A stretch of DNA of 64,000 nt from Halorarum halophilum (GTDB taxonomy: Archaea > Halobacteriota > Halobacteria > Halobacteriales > Haloferacaceae): contig NZ_CP058530.1 of NCBI RefSeq assembly GCF_013401515.1, forward strand, positions 1 to 64,000, in the 5' to 3' direction. Positions 17,220-25,244 of this stretch are shown here, piece after piece. Made by a program: the position numbers and the translations under genes. Each line of letters begins with the position of its first letter. Position 1 is the stretch's first letter. The notes beneath the pieces are model-generated. The model did not search any database. It saw only the letters and a program-made list of their open reading frames with translations, and was not told the DNA's origin.

Positions 17220-18337
17220 GCGTTCCCGCGGCCGGTGTCGGCCGTCGGTTCCGGGGCGTCCCCGTTCGCGTACGATTCGACCGCCTCGCAGATCGTCCGG
17301 AGGTCGTCGGTCGAGAGCTCCGGGTGGACGGGCAGCGAGAGCACCTGGTCGGCCGCGCGTTCCGCGACCGGGCAGTCGGCGTCGACGTCGGCGTACGCAG
17401 GCTGCTGGTGGATGGGCGTCGGGTAGTAGATCCCCGTGCCGACGCCGGCGTCCGAGAGGTGGTCGCGGAGGCCGTCGCGGTCGTCGTAGCGGATCGTGTA
17501 CTGGTGGTAGACGTGGCGCGTCCTCGACGGCTCGTTGGGGGTGATGACGCCCGCGTCGGCCAGCCGCTTCGAGAGGTAGGCGGCGTGCCCGCGCCGGGCG
17601 ATGGTGTAGTCGACCAGCTTCGGGAGCTGCGCGCGGCCGATAGCCGCACACAGGCTCGTCATCCGGAAGTTGTGCCCCACCTCGGCGTGCTCGTACCCCG
17701 AGGTGCGACCGTGGTCCGCGAACCGGGCGACCCTCTCGGCAACGTCGGCGCGGTCCGTCGTCACCATCCCGCCCTCCCCCGTGGTCATGTTCTTCGTCGG
17801 GTAGAACGAGAAGCAGGCCGCGTCGCCGAACGATCCGACGCGCCGTCGGTCGTACTCGGCGCCGTGCGCCTGCGCGGCGTCCTCGACGAGCGCGAGGTCG
17901 TGCTCGTCGGCGATCTCCCGGAGGCGATCCAGCTCCGCGGGGAGCCCGTAGAGGTGGACCGCGAGGATGGCGGCGACGTCGTCGCGCTCGCGGACGACCC
18001 GCTCGACCTCGCGCGGGTCGAGCGTGAACGTCGCGGGGTCGATGTCCGCGAACACGGGCTCGGCGCCCGCGTGGCGGACGGCGTTCGCGCTCGCGACGAA
18101 CGAGAACGGCGTCGTGACGACCGCGTCGCCCTCGCCGATCCCGAGCGCCTCGAAGGCGGCGTGGAGCGCCGTCGTCCCGTTCGTGGTGGCGACGCCGTGG
18201 CCCGCGCCGCAGAAGTCGGCGAACTCGTCCTCGAAGCGGCGGACCTCCTCCCCGTCGGCCAGCTGTCCGCTGTCGAGCACGCGCTGGACGCCCTCGCGTT
18301 CCTCCTCCCCGATCCGCGGGTCCGCGATGGGGATCAT
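17216..18337 (-). CDS. DegT/DnrJ/EryC1/StrS aminotransferase (WlbC/WbpE-like)
   Basis: A 373-residue PLP-dependent sugar aminotransferase. It has TNGTTALHAA (phosphate-binding), VEDAAQAHGA (Asp contacting the PLP nitrogen), and the Schiff-base lysine K182 in FYPTKNMTTGEGG. NFRMTSLCAAIGRAQL and the late GIYYPTPIHQQPAY are typical of the group. It is expected to use glutamate to aminate the 3-keto uronate made by the WlbA-like enzyme. The gene sits inside a 4-base-overlap chain, so translation is probably coupled. The first residues MIPIADPRIG match the usual N terminus of the family and support ATG 18337. Confidence 0.92.
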   Translation of the reverse strand: MIPIADPRIGEEEREGVQRVLDSGQLADGEEVRRFEDEFADFCGAGHGVATTNGTTALHAAFEALGIGEGDAVVTTPFSFVASANAVRHAGAEPVFADIDPATFTLDPREVERVVRERDDVAAILAVHLYGLPAELDRLREIADEHDLALVEDAAQAHGAEYDRRRVGSFGDAACFSFYPTKNMTTGEGGMVTTDRADVAERVARFADHGRTSGYEHAEVGHNFRMTSLCAAIGRAQLPKLVDYTIARRGHAAYLSKRLADAGVITPNEPSRTRHVYHQYTIRYDDRDGLRDHLSDAGVGTGIYYPTPIHQQPAYADVDADCPVAERAADQVLSLPVHPELSTDDLRTICEAVESYANGDAPEPTADTGRGNA

Positions 18338-18909
18338 CGGACTGTGTTCCCTCCCTGGAGCCGCTCGGGGAGCGGTTGGTGCTCGGCCGGGGAGCCGACC
18401 GCGAGGGTGTCGGCGGGCACGTCCTCCGTGACGACGGCGCCGGCGGCGACGAACGCGCGCTCGCCGATGGTGACGCCGGGGAGCACCGTCGCGTTCGCGC
18501 CGACGGTCGCGTCGTCCTCGAGGGTCGGCCCCTCAAGTTCGACCTCCTCCCGCAGCGGGTAGTCGTCGTTCGTGAGCACCGCGCCCGGACCGACGAACAC
18601 GCGGTCACCCACGGTGGTGTTCGTCGGGAGGTACGCGCCGGTCTGGATGCTCACCTCGTCGCCGACGGTCGAGCCGCCGTCGATCACCGCGCGCGTGCCC
18701 ACGAGCACGTCGTCGCCGATGACGGTGTCCTCGCGAACCAGCGCGTCGTGACCGGTGGTGAACCCTTCGCCGATGGTCACGTCGCCGTAGACGACGGTGC
18801 CGCGGCGGATGGTCGCCCCGCGCTCGATGGTCGGCATCGAGCCGTCGGGGTCGCCCAGCGTCACGTTCGGGTGTATCTCGGCGCCGTCGCCGATCGTCGC
18901 GTTCGTCAC
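18334..18909 (-). CDS. Left-handed beta-helix N-acetyltransferase (WlbB/WbpD-like)
   Basis: A 191-residue hexapeptide-repeat acyltransferase. From TIGDGAEIHPNVTLG to VTIGERAFVAAGAVVTED it shows about nine imperfect [LIV]-G-x4 turns, with GPGAVLTNDDYP as the loop that carries the active-site region, and ends with a proline-containing helix (GSPAEHQPLP). It should acetylate the 3-amino group to give the 2,3-diacetamido uronate. GTG 18909 is preceded by the Shine-Dalgarno AGGAGG at 18916-18921; the upstream open frame to 19047 lacks repeat features. A TATA-like box at 19054-19061 implies a leader of about 120 bases. It is the first gene of the ten-gene minus-strand unit. Confidence 0.9.
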   Translation of the reverse strand: MTNATIGDGAEIHPNVTLGDPDGSMPTIERGATIRRGTVVYGDVTIGEGFTTGHDALVREDTVIGDDVLVGTRAVIDGGSTVGDEVSIQTGAYLPTNTTVGDRVFVGPGAVLTNDDYPLREEVELEGPTLEDDATVGANATVLPGVTIGERAFVAAGAVVTEDVPADTLAVGSPAEHQPLPERLQGGNTVR

Positions 18910-18915
18910 TGGACG

Positions 18916-18921
18916 CCTCCT
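18916..18921 (-). promoter_or_regulatory. Shine-Dalgarno site AGGAGG for the acetyltransferase gene
   Basis: AGGAGG on the minus strand ends 6 bases before GTG 18909. It decides the start of the first operon gene and contrasts with the leaderless pattern of most single genes here. Confidence 0.65.
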
Positions 18922-19053
18922 GGCGAGTCCACCGCACGCGCTCGCGCGCGGCTTCTCCGGCCGGTGCGTCGGGTGTGTGAATGTGTCCGAGACATGGATA
19001 CAAACTGCGCGGTCAGTTTCCCGGCAGTATCCGGTCTTGCCCGTCATCGAACC

Positions 19054-19061
19054 ATTGTTAT
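19054..19061 (-). promoter_or_regulatory. TATA-like box ATAACAAT of the glycan operon
   Basis: The minus strand reads ATAACAAT. The same octamer occurs at 21438-21445 (minus) and 23580-23587 (plus). Transcription starting about 26 bases later would give a long leader to GTG 18909. Confidence 0.5.
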
Positions 19062-19147
19062 GAGCGGCTTTGGCGCGTTAATTACAGGCTGCCACTACCG
19101 CACCGACGTTCCCACTGCGACGCACGAACGGCGGGGCCGAGCCCCAG

Positions 19148-19879
19148 TCACGCGGTTCCTTTGCGCGCGACGTAGTACACCGTCGGGCCGAACAGCCGGG
19201 AGAGCGTTCCGGTCCGGCCGAGCGTCGTAAGCGGCTCGAAGCCGAACGAGCGGAGCTGCCGTCGCTGGGCCGGGGGTGTGATGTGGTACACCGGGTAGAC
19301 GCCCCTGACGCCCTCGACCCGCTTGTACGGCGTCCCGATACGACCGTCCGCGAGGTTGCGCGCCCAGAACGCCGCCGTCTCCCGGAGTTCGGCCGGCGTT
19401 GGGGGGTAGACCAGCGCCAGTCGCCGGCTGTTGTGCGCGCTGAACACGAACAGCCCGTCGTCGGCGAGCACGCGGTTGATCTCGCCGAGCGCGGCGTACC
19501 GGCTCGACTCGGGGTACAGGTCGTCGAGGCCGTTGTACGAGAACAGGACGGTCCCGAACGCCCCGTCCCGGAAGGGGAGCTGCGTCGCGTCGGCCGTGAG
19601 ACACGTCGCGTCGGTGGCCGCCTCGGCCGCCCGGACCATCGGGGCGCTGATGTCGACGCCGACCACGTCGTAGCCGCGCTCGGCGATCGCCGCGGTCGTC
19701 CGCCCGGCCCCGCACCCGAGGTCGAGTACGGGCGCGTCGGCGTCGAAGAACCCGCGTTCGAGCGCCTCGCGCTCCTGTTCGAACAGTCCGTCCTCCCGGA
19801 GCGAGACGTACCTGTCGACGACGCCGTCGCTCCCGTAGTGGGACACAGCCGGGACCTCCCCCTGTTCCCTCGTATGCAT
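19148..19879 (-). CDS. Class I SAM-dependent methyltransferase
   Basis: A 243-residue soluble methyltransferase. Motif I is VLDLGCGAGRTT (about residue 51), followed by GVDISAPMV (acidic loop that binds the SAM ribose), TADATQLPFRDGAF and FSYNGLDDLYPES. The pattern matches the UbiE/Coq5-like Methyltransf_11 group. Its location next to the diacetamido-uronate operon suggests O-methylation of a sugar or a lipid carrier, as seen in other archaeal glycans, but this is inferred. A TATA-like box at 19907-19914 lies 28 bases before ATG 19879, consistent with an independent leaderless transcript. The N terminus before the core (HTREQGEVPAVSHYGSD) is flexible. Confidence 0.85.
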   Translation of the reverse strand: MHTREQGEVPAVSHYGSDGVVDRYVSLREDGLFEQEREALERGFFDADAPVLDLGCGAGRTTAAIAERGYDVVGVDISAPMVRAAEAATDATCLTADATQLPFRDGAFGTVLFSYNGLDDLYPESSRYAALGEINRVLADDGLFVFSAHNSRRLALVYPPTPAELRETAAFWARNLADGRIGTPYKRVEGVRGVYPVYHITPPAQRRQLRSFGFEPLTTLGRTGTLSRLFGPTVYYVARKGTA

Positions 19880-19906
19880 GGCTTCCCTGCTACCGCCGGA
19901 TTTCGC

Positions 19907-19914
19907 TTAGTTAC
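19907..19914 (-). promoter_or_regulatory. TATA-like box (GTAACTAA) of the methyltransferase gene
   Basis: The minus strand reads GTAACTAA 28 bases before ATG 19879, the distance expected for a leaderless haloarchaeal start. Confidence 0.5.
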
Positions 19915-20058
19915 AGGCGGCGTACGCGGACACGGCGCTCGCCCGCCGTTCTCGCGTTCTTGCGGTCTCGGGACCCGTGAAGTCCGGGACGGGGTCGGGG
20001 TCGAGCGCGGTAAGCACCTGTTCGTCCCGGCCGACGACTCGCCGACGAGGTGCGCCGG

Positions 20059-21411
20059 TCAGCCGCACTCGCCGGTGGGGGACTGCGAGCCGCCCCCGCC
20101 GAGTTGCCGGACGGACACGTCGACCGTCTCGATGTCCGAGTCCCTGAAGCGGTACGGCTTGCTGGTCACCGCGAGGTGCGCGTCGCGGATGGTCCCGTTA
20201 ACCCGATCCGCGTCGACGCCGCTTCGTTCCCGTCCGGGCTGGTGGACGCAGAGCCCCTCGAACACGCAGTTGTCCCGCCTGCTCGCCTGGATGGCGGCAC
20301 CCGTGGCGGCCGCGCCGGTGATGACCACGTTCTCGACGGTGAACGACTCCCCCATGCGGAGGAGGCCGCCGGTCGGCTCCTTGATGCGGATCGCGTTGAC
20401 GCCGTCGGCGTCGACGCGGATGCGGGTGTTCCGGAGCGTCGCCGACTCCAGTTCCGAGGAGAACGTCACGGCGCCGTCGCTGAACGAGACGTCGAGCAGT
20501 TCGACGAGGCAGTCCTCGACGAGGATGCCCTTGCCGCCGCGCAGGCGGATCCCGCGCATGTTCCTGAACCCGTTGCGGGCCTCGTCGCACCTGACGTGGA
20601 CGCCGCGGACGAGGCTCCCGGCGTCGGCGTTCACCCGGACGCTCGCCACCTCGTTGTTGGCGTAGTAGCCGCCGAGCACCCGCACGCGTCCCTCCGGCGG
20701 GTCGGCGTACAGGCCGTTGTCGGAGAACCCCTCGATGCGGCAGTCGACGAAGGAGATGTCCCCGCGCGTGTCGTCGCCGACCTCGCACCCCGTGATGGGC
20801 CACTTGACCACCGCGCCGTCGGGGAGGTGGAGCCGTTCGACCCGCCCGACTCCGTCCGGGCTGGTGACGTCCACCCGGACCGTGTCCGTGTCCACGTCCT
20901 GCCTACCCCGGACGGTGACGTTCCGGAGGTTCAGTTCGTGGTCGACGCGGGCGACGATCGGCCGGCCGCCGGTCCGCTTCGCGCGGAAGTCGAACTCGAG
21001 CCCGTCGACGAGCAGGCGGGAGGCCGTCCCGGGGGTGCCGAGCGTGAACAGTTCGTCGTCGAACCCCTGCGGGGGGACGATCGTCGCCCCGTCGGCCACC
21101 AGGCCGAACAGCGAGAACTCCGTGAACGACCACTGCTCCTCCATCCGATAGCGCCCGGGCGGGAGGTACAGCATCCGGTTGTTCGCCGCGGCGTCGTCGA
21201 GGACGGGACCGAGCGGCTCGGTGCCGAACGGGTCGGCGCCGTGTTCCCCCAAGTTGCGGATCTCGCCGAACCCCCACGCGTCGGCGACGGCTTCCAGGTC
21301 GGGCTGGTCGGCCGGCGTCGGCTCGTCCCAGGGGTCGAGGGAGCGCCCACCACAGCCGGCGAGCCCCGCCGTCGCCGCCGCTGCTGTCGCCAGCAGCGTT
21401 CGTCTGCGCAT
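20059..21411 (-). CDS. Exported lipoprotein with right-handed parallel beta-helix
   Basis: A 450-residue protein with a Tat-type signal (MRRRTLLATAAAA) and lipobox LAGC at about residue 20. The mature part opens with a pectate-lyase-like cap (GADPFGTEPLGPVLDDAAANNRMLYLPPGRYRM) and continues with repeated short beta turns (VRVLGGYYANNEVASVRVN, GIRLRGGKGILVEDCLVELL, ATLRNTRIRVDADGVNAIRI), the right-handed beta-helix pattern of carbohydrate-active or structural proteins. No lyase or glycosidase active site can be assigned with confidence. It is probably lipid-anchored outside the cell and interacts with the glycan made by the cluster. A TATA-like ATAACAAT box lies 27 bases before ATG 21411. Confidence 0.82.
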   Translation of the reverse strand: MRRRTLLATAAAATAGLAGCGGRSLDPWDEPTPADQPDLEAVADAWGFGEIRNLGEHGADPFGTEPLGPVLDDAAANNRMLYLPPGRYRMEEQWSFTEFSLFGLVADGATIVPPQGFDDELFTLGTPGTASRLLVDGLEFDFRAKRTGGRPIVARVDHELNLRNVTVRGRQDVDTDTVRVDVTSPDGVGRVERLHLPDGAVVKWPITGCEVGDDTRGDISFVDCRIEGFSDNGLYADPPEGRVRVLGGYYANNEVASVRVNADAGSLVRGVHVRCDEARNGFRNMRGIRLRGGKGILVEDCLVELLDVSFSDGAVTFSSELESATLRNTRIRVDADGVNAIRIKEPTGGLLRMGESFTVENVVITGAAATGAAIQASRRDNCVFEGLCVHQPGRERSGVDADRVNGTIRDAHLAVTSKPYRFRDSDIETVDVSVRQLGGGGSQSPTGECG

Positions 21412-21781
21412 ATGGCTAACGACGACACCCTCGTGGGATTGTTATAACATCCGTACCGCCGGACGACGGCCAGTAGCGGCGTCCTGCGCGGCTCGGCTTC
21501 GACTTGCGGCGGGCGACGAGCGTGAGAAACGTCCGAGTACGAGGACGCCCGGTTCGAACCGTCGAACTGCGGTTTCGGTCCCGACGCCCGGACGGCGGAC
21601 GGGACGTCAGGGCCCGATTCGACGTGTAACGGTCGGTATCCTCCCCTTACTACCGCGACGAGGCCAGAGAACGACGCCTGGGTTCTGCACCCGGTTCCGG
21701 GACGGTCGACGTGGGCTGTTCCCGCCCGGCCGGCGCGTCGGTCGCCGTCGGGGGTGGTCGGTGTTGCCGACGTGGCCGGCC
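21412..21781. other. Intergenic region, 370 bases, upstream of the beta-helix lipoprotein gene
   Basis: It holds the ATAACAAT box at 21438-21445 close to the 21411 gene. The remainder is GC-rich and I see no credible gene, RNA or strong repeat in it. Confidence 0.6.
21438..21445 (-). promoter_or_regulatory. TATA-like box ATAACAAT of the 21411 gene
   Basis: The minus strand reads ATAACAAT 27 bases before ATG 21411, implying a leaderless transcript. It is followed on the plus strand by TAACAT, making GTTATAAC a small palindrome at 21441-21448. Confidence 0.55.
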
Positions 21782-22003
21782 TTACACCATCGTCTCGAGT
21801 TCGCAGACGACGTCGGGGTCCGCGACGATGAACGCGTTCTCCCGGAGCAGGTCCTCGTCCGAGGGGAGAACGAGCACGTTCCGCCCGTCCGAGGAGTGCA
21901 GCACGTCCAGCTCCAGGAGCTGGTACCCGAGATCCGACTCGGGGTCCGGGTTGCGCGGGAGCAGCTCCAGGTCCCGGAGGCGGCCGCCGCTCGTCTTAGG
22001 CAT
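21782..22003 (-). CDS. Small hypothetical protein following the second beta-helix gene
   Basis: A 73-residue acidic protein without signal or membrane segment. It is rich in Asp, Glu and Leu (GYQLLELDVLHSSDGRNVLVLPSDEDLLRENAF) and could form a small alpha/beta domain. ATG 22003 lies inside the last codons of the beta-helix gene, overlapping it by 8 bases, so the two are probably translated from one message. I do not recognise the family. A role linked to the exported beta-helix protein, such as regulation or assembly, is possible only by position. Confidence 0.6.
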   Translation of the reverse strand: MPKTSGGRLRDLELLPRNPDPESDLGYQLLELDVLHSSDGRNVLVLPSDEDLLRENAFIVADPDVVCELETMV

Positions 22004-23228
22004 GGCGGCTGAACTCGACGCTGGACGCGTCCTCGCTCGAGTCTTCGCTCGATCCGTCACCACCCGACTCGTCGCCCTCCTGTTGGCTGCCGCCGGCCGA
22101 CCCGCCCGAGTTCCACGGGCCGACGCCGGAGCCGACGCCCTTGATCTCGTCCGCGGAGGGGTAGCCGGTCAGTTCGCCGGGGGTGGGGAACGAGGCGTCG
22201 CCGTCCGACGTGACGCCGGACCCGCCGAACTCGGCGTCGATCTCGTGGTTCCCCGAGCCGACGGCGACGCAGTTCTCGACCGTCAGGTCGAGGTCGCCGC
22301 CCGTCTCGTCCACGAGGAGGGGGTTCTCCGTCTCGTTGTAGAACGCGCAGTTGCGGATCTCGACGGTCGAACCGGGTGCGTCGTCCTCGATCTCGATCGG
22401 GTTGCCCGCGCCCTCGACGTCGAGGTAGACGAAGTAGCAGTCCTCGATGACGAACGTCCCCGGGTGGCGGATGCGGAGGCCGCGCGCGTTCGCGGAGTTG
22501 GTGTCGTCGCTCGGGATCTCGCCCGTGACGGCGATCAGGCAGTTCCGGACGTGACTAGTCTTCCCGCTGCTGGTGCCGTCGCGGTGGCCGACGCGGATGC
22601 CGGCGATGTTGTTGTTCACCGCCGCGCAGTTCTCGATCGTCACCGGGGGCTTGTCGACGTACGCCCCGTTGTTGGCCATGGACCCCCAGGCGGAGTTCCG
22701 GATCGTCACGCGCTCGTCGCCGCCGGAGTCGGTGTACAGCGCGCGGTCCTCGCTCTGCTGGCCGCCCTCGGGCCAGATGAACCCGTCGAGCGTCGCGCCG
22801 GGGGACAGGTCGAGCCCGGCCTTCGGCTCGGGGTTCTTCCCGCGGACGACGACGTTCTCGAGGGTCCCCTCCACGGTTCCCTGCATCGTCCCGGACTCGA
22901 GGTTCAGCACCACGTCGCCCTCCGACCCGCCGCCGACCAGCGCCGCGTCGGAGCCGATCTCGAGCTCCTCGCCCTCCCACGCGTACTTGCCGGGCTCGAT
23001 GGTGGTCTTCCCGTCGGGGCTGAGCGGCAGCGAGGACTCCTGGGCGGCCGCGCCGCCCGTGGCGACGCCGACGGTCCCCAGCGTGGCGGCGGCGGCGGCC
23101 GCCCCCTTCAGCAGCGAGCGCCGCGACGTGGTCCCCGTTCGACCCCGTTTGGAGGGCGTACCGCTCCCGTTCGACTGGTCGGTAACCGCTTCCTTCTCCC
23201 CTGCATCGTCGATGTGGCTTGGCGCCAT
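21996..23228 (-). CDS. Tat-exported right-handed beta-helix protein
   Basis: A 410-residue protein with a long N-region and twin-arginine motif (TTSRRSLLKGAAAA, about residue 35) and an Ala-rich hydrophobic stretch ending GGAAAQES, probably a cleavable rather than lipid-anchored signal. The mature domain shows parallel beta-helix turns (EGTLENVVVRGKNP, VTIENCAAVNNNIAGIRVGH, FVIEDCYFVYLDVEG, LTVENCVAVGSGNHEI). The last 60 residues are Gly/Ser/Glu/Asp-rich and likely disordered. It is the second such protein in the cluster; both share short motifs such as DSGGDERVTIRN-type turns but differ in length and anchor. A structural or glycan-modifying role at the surface is inferred. Confidence 0.82.
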   Translation of the reverse strand: MAPSHIDDAGEKEAVTDQSNGSGTPSKRGRTGTTSRRSLLKGAAAAAATLGTVGVATGGAAAQESSLPLSPDGKTTIEPGKYAWEGEELEIGSDAALVGGGSEGDVVLNLESGTMQGTVEGTLENVVVRGKNPEPKAGLDLSPGATLDGFIWPEGGQQSEDRALYTDSGGDERVTIRNSAWGSMANNGAYVDKPPVTIENCAAVNNNIAGIRVGHRDGTSSGKTSHVRNCLIAVTGEIPSDDTNSANARGLRIRHPGTFVIEDCYFVYLDVEGAGNPIEIEDDAPGSTVEIRNCAFYNETENPLLVDETGGDLDLTVENCVAVGSGNHEIDAEFGGSGVTSDGDASFPTPGELTGYPSADEIKGVGSGVGPWNSGGSAGGSQQEGDESGGDGSSEDSSEDASSVEFSRHA

Positions 23229-23612
23229 GCCTGGTAGGACGGTGTTTACCGAAAAGGGGTTTCGACCACCTCGAACTCGCTCGTGGATAGGAAGGTCCTA
23301 CTTGGGGTCCGTTGGTTACCACGTCACCGCCACTCCGCTGTCGGCTCCCGTTGGTACGCGGTAGCGTCGATTTAATTACGCGCGATGGAAAAATGACCGC
23401 AACCGATGGGCCGATTCCGCGGAGTAAGACCCCCTTTCCGACGGTGGCGCCGGAAGTAGGGCGTCCGACGGGCCTCAAACGCCGAGTAAGAGCCCGTTAC
23501 CGCCGAAACGGCGGGGGGTGGTCGCCACACTGCCGACTTACTGGCCCGACCTACCGGCCGCCCGGACGGCAGTGTCCGTATAACAATTGTGGCGGGGTAG
23601 GTGGAGGGAGCC
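23229..23612. other. Divergent intergenic region, 384 bases
   Basis: It separates two outward-pointing envelope genes. It contains GAGTAAGA twice (23422-23429 and 23484-23491), a hairpin with 6-base arms (CCGCCG/CGGCGG, 23500-23514), and the ATAACAAT box of the plus-strand gene. No coding sequence is convincing. The repeats may be operators. Confidence 0.55.
23580..23587 (+). promoter_or_regulatory. TATA-like box ATAACAAT of the 23613 gene
   Basis: ATAACAAT ends 26 bases before GTG 23613. This distance supports a leaderless start at 23613 rather than the in-frame GTG at 23601. Confidence 0.55.
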
Positions 23613-25244
23613 GTGAGCCGACACGACGACGACGGACTCCGGACCTTACTCGTGGGGCTCGACGGCGCGTGCCTGCCGGTGGTCGATCCGCTGATCGACG
23701 ACGGTCGGCTCCCCGTGCTCGCGGACCTGCTGGAGCGCGGCGCCTCGGGCCCACTCGAGTCGCAGATCCCCCCGTGGACGCCCAGCGCCTGGCCGTCGCT
23801 GTACACGGGCACGAACCCCGGGAGCCACGGCGCGTTCGACTTCCTGACGTTCGACGGCTACGACTGGGACGTCGTGAACCGGTCGCACGTCCGGGAACAC
23901 GCCATCTGGGAACTCCTCTCCGAGCACGACCGCACGAGCGTCGTGGTCAACGTCCCCGTCACCGCGCCGCCGCCGGCGTTCGACGGGGCGCTCGTTCCCG
24001 GGTACGTCGGGCCCGAGTCGCCGCCGACACACCCCGAGGGGTTGATCGAGGACCTCCGCGAGGAGCTGGGCGAGTACCGCGTCTACGCGCCCCGCGGCGT
24101 GGAGGGCGACGAGCAGATCGAGTGGTACCGACGGCTTACTCGCATGCGCGGGGCGGCGTTCCGCCACCTCGCGGATCGGTTCGACCCGGAGTTCGGCTTC
24201 CTCCAGTTCCAGCAGACCGACACGGTGTTCCACGAGCGACCGGAGGACGACGAGGCCGTCAACGCCGTCTACGAGACGGTCGACGAGGAGCTGGGGGCCG
24301 TCCTCGACGCCTGCGACCCGGAGACGGTGTTCGTCGTCAGCGACCACGGGATCGGCCCGTACCGCGACGAGGAGTTCCGCGTCAACGAGTTCCTCCGCGA
24401 GCGCGGCTTCGTGGCCACGACGCGGGGGGAGGGCGGGATGCCGTCCTGGGGCGCCCTCGGGCCGGAGAACCTCGGCGAGGACGGGGGAGAGGGCGATGAC
24501 GATCGGTCGCTGGCCGAGCGCGCCGTCGCGACCGCGGCCGCCCACGGGCTGACGAGCCAGCGCATCGAGGCCATCCTCTCGCGGCTCGGGCTGGCGGACC
24601 TGGCGCTGAAGCTCGTCTCGACGGACACGGTCAGGGCCGGCACCGAGCGCGTCGACTTCGAGCGCTCGACCGCCTACATGCGCTCGCGAACCGAACTCGG
24701 AATCCGCATCAACCTGGCCGGCCGGGAGCCGAACGGCACCGTCTCGCCCGCCGAGTACCCCAGCGTCCGGGACGACGTCGTCGACGAACTCGCGAGCGCG
24801 CGGACCCCCGACGGCGACCCCGTGTTCTCGGAGGTCGGGCCCCGCGAGGAGTTCTTCGAGGGCGAGTACATCGACGACGCCGCCGACATCATCGCCGTCC
24901 CGGACGAGTTCGACACGTTCCTCACCGCGTCGCTGCGGGGGGACCTCTTCGGCCCGACGTCCGAGACGTGGAACCACAAGCGCGACGGGCTGGTCGCCGC
25001 CGTCGGCGCCGGGGTCGACGCGGACGGGAGCGTCGAGGGGGCCCACCTCTTCGACGTGGCGCCGACGGTCCTCTCCGCGCTCGGCGTCCCGCCGAGCGAC
25101 CGGATGGACGGCGGCCCGCTTCCGGTCGTCGACCCGGTTCCGCCCGACGAGTACCCGCCCTACGTGGCGACGGGGACGCGCCGGACCGACGACGACGACG
25201 TCGAACAGCGGCTCGCAGATCTCGGATATCTCGACGACTCATGA
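23613..25244 (+). CDS. Alkaline-phosphatase-superfamily phosphodiesterase-like protein, intact metal site
   Basis: A 543-residue protein of the type I phosphodiesterase/nucleotide pyrophosphatase family. It has VGLDGACLPVVD (D17), PPWTPSAWPSLYTG (nucleophile T56), QTDTVFH (D203, H207), VVSDHGIGPY (D244, H245) and TWNHKRDG with the last histidine, so both metal sites look complete. It ends VEQRLADLGYLDDS like its paralogue at 12508-14082. No signal peptide is present. Members can hydrolyse phosphodiesters or phosphonates, or act on sugar phosphates; the substrate here is unknown. The stop overlaps the ATG of the FemAB-like gene (ATGA), so the two are translationally coupled and probably act together. 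Confidence 0.87.
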   Translation: MSRHDDDGLRTLLVGLDGACLPVVDPLIDDGRLPVLADLLERGASGPLESQIPPWTPSAWPSLYTGTNPGSHGAFDFLTFDGYDWDVVNRSHVREHAIWELLSEHDRTSVVVNVPVTAPPPAFDGALVPGYVGPESPPTHPEGLIEDLREELGEYRVYAPRGVEGDEQIEWYRRLTRMRGAAFRHLADRFDPEFGFLQFQQTDTVFHERPEDDEAVNAVYETVDEELGAVLDACDPETVFVVSDHGIGPYRDEEFRVNEFLRERGFVATTRGEGGMPSWGALGPENLGEDGGEGDDDRSLAERAVATAAAHGLTSQRIEAILSRLGLADLALKLVSTDTVRAGTERVDFERSTAYMRSRTELGIRINLAGREPNGTVSPAEYPSVRDDVVDELASARTPDGDPVFSEVGPREEFFEGEYIDDAADIIAVPDEFDTFLTASLRGDLFGPTSETWNHKRDGLVAAVGAGVDADGSVEGAHLFDVAPTVLSALGVPPSDRMDGGPLPVVDPVPPDEYPPYVATGTRRTDDDDVEQRLADLGYLDDS

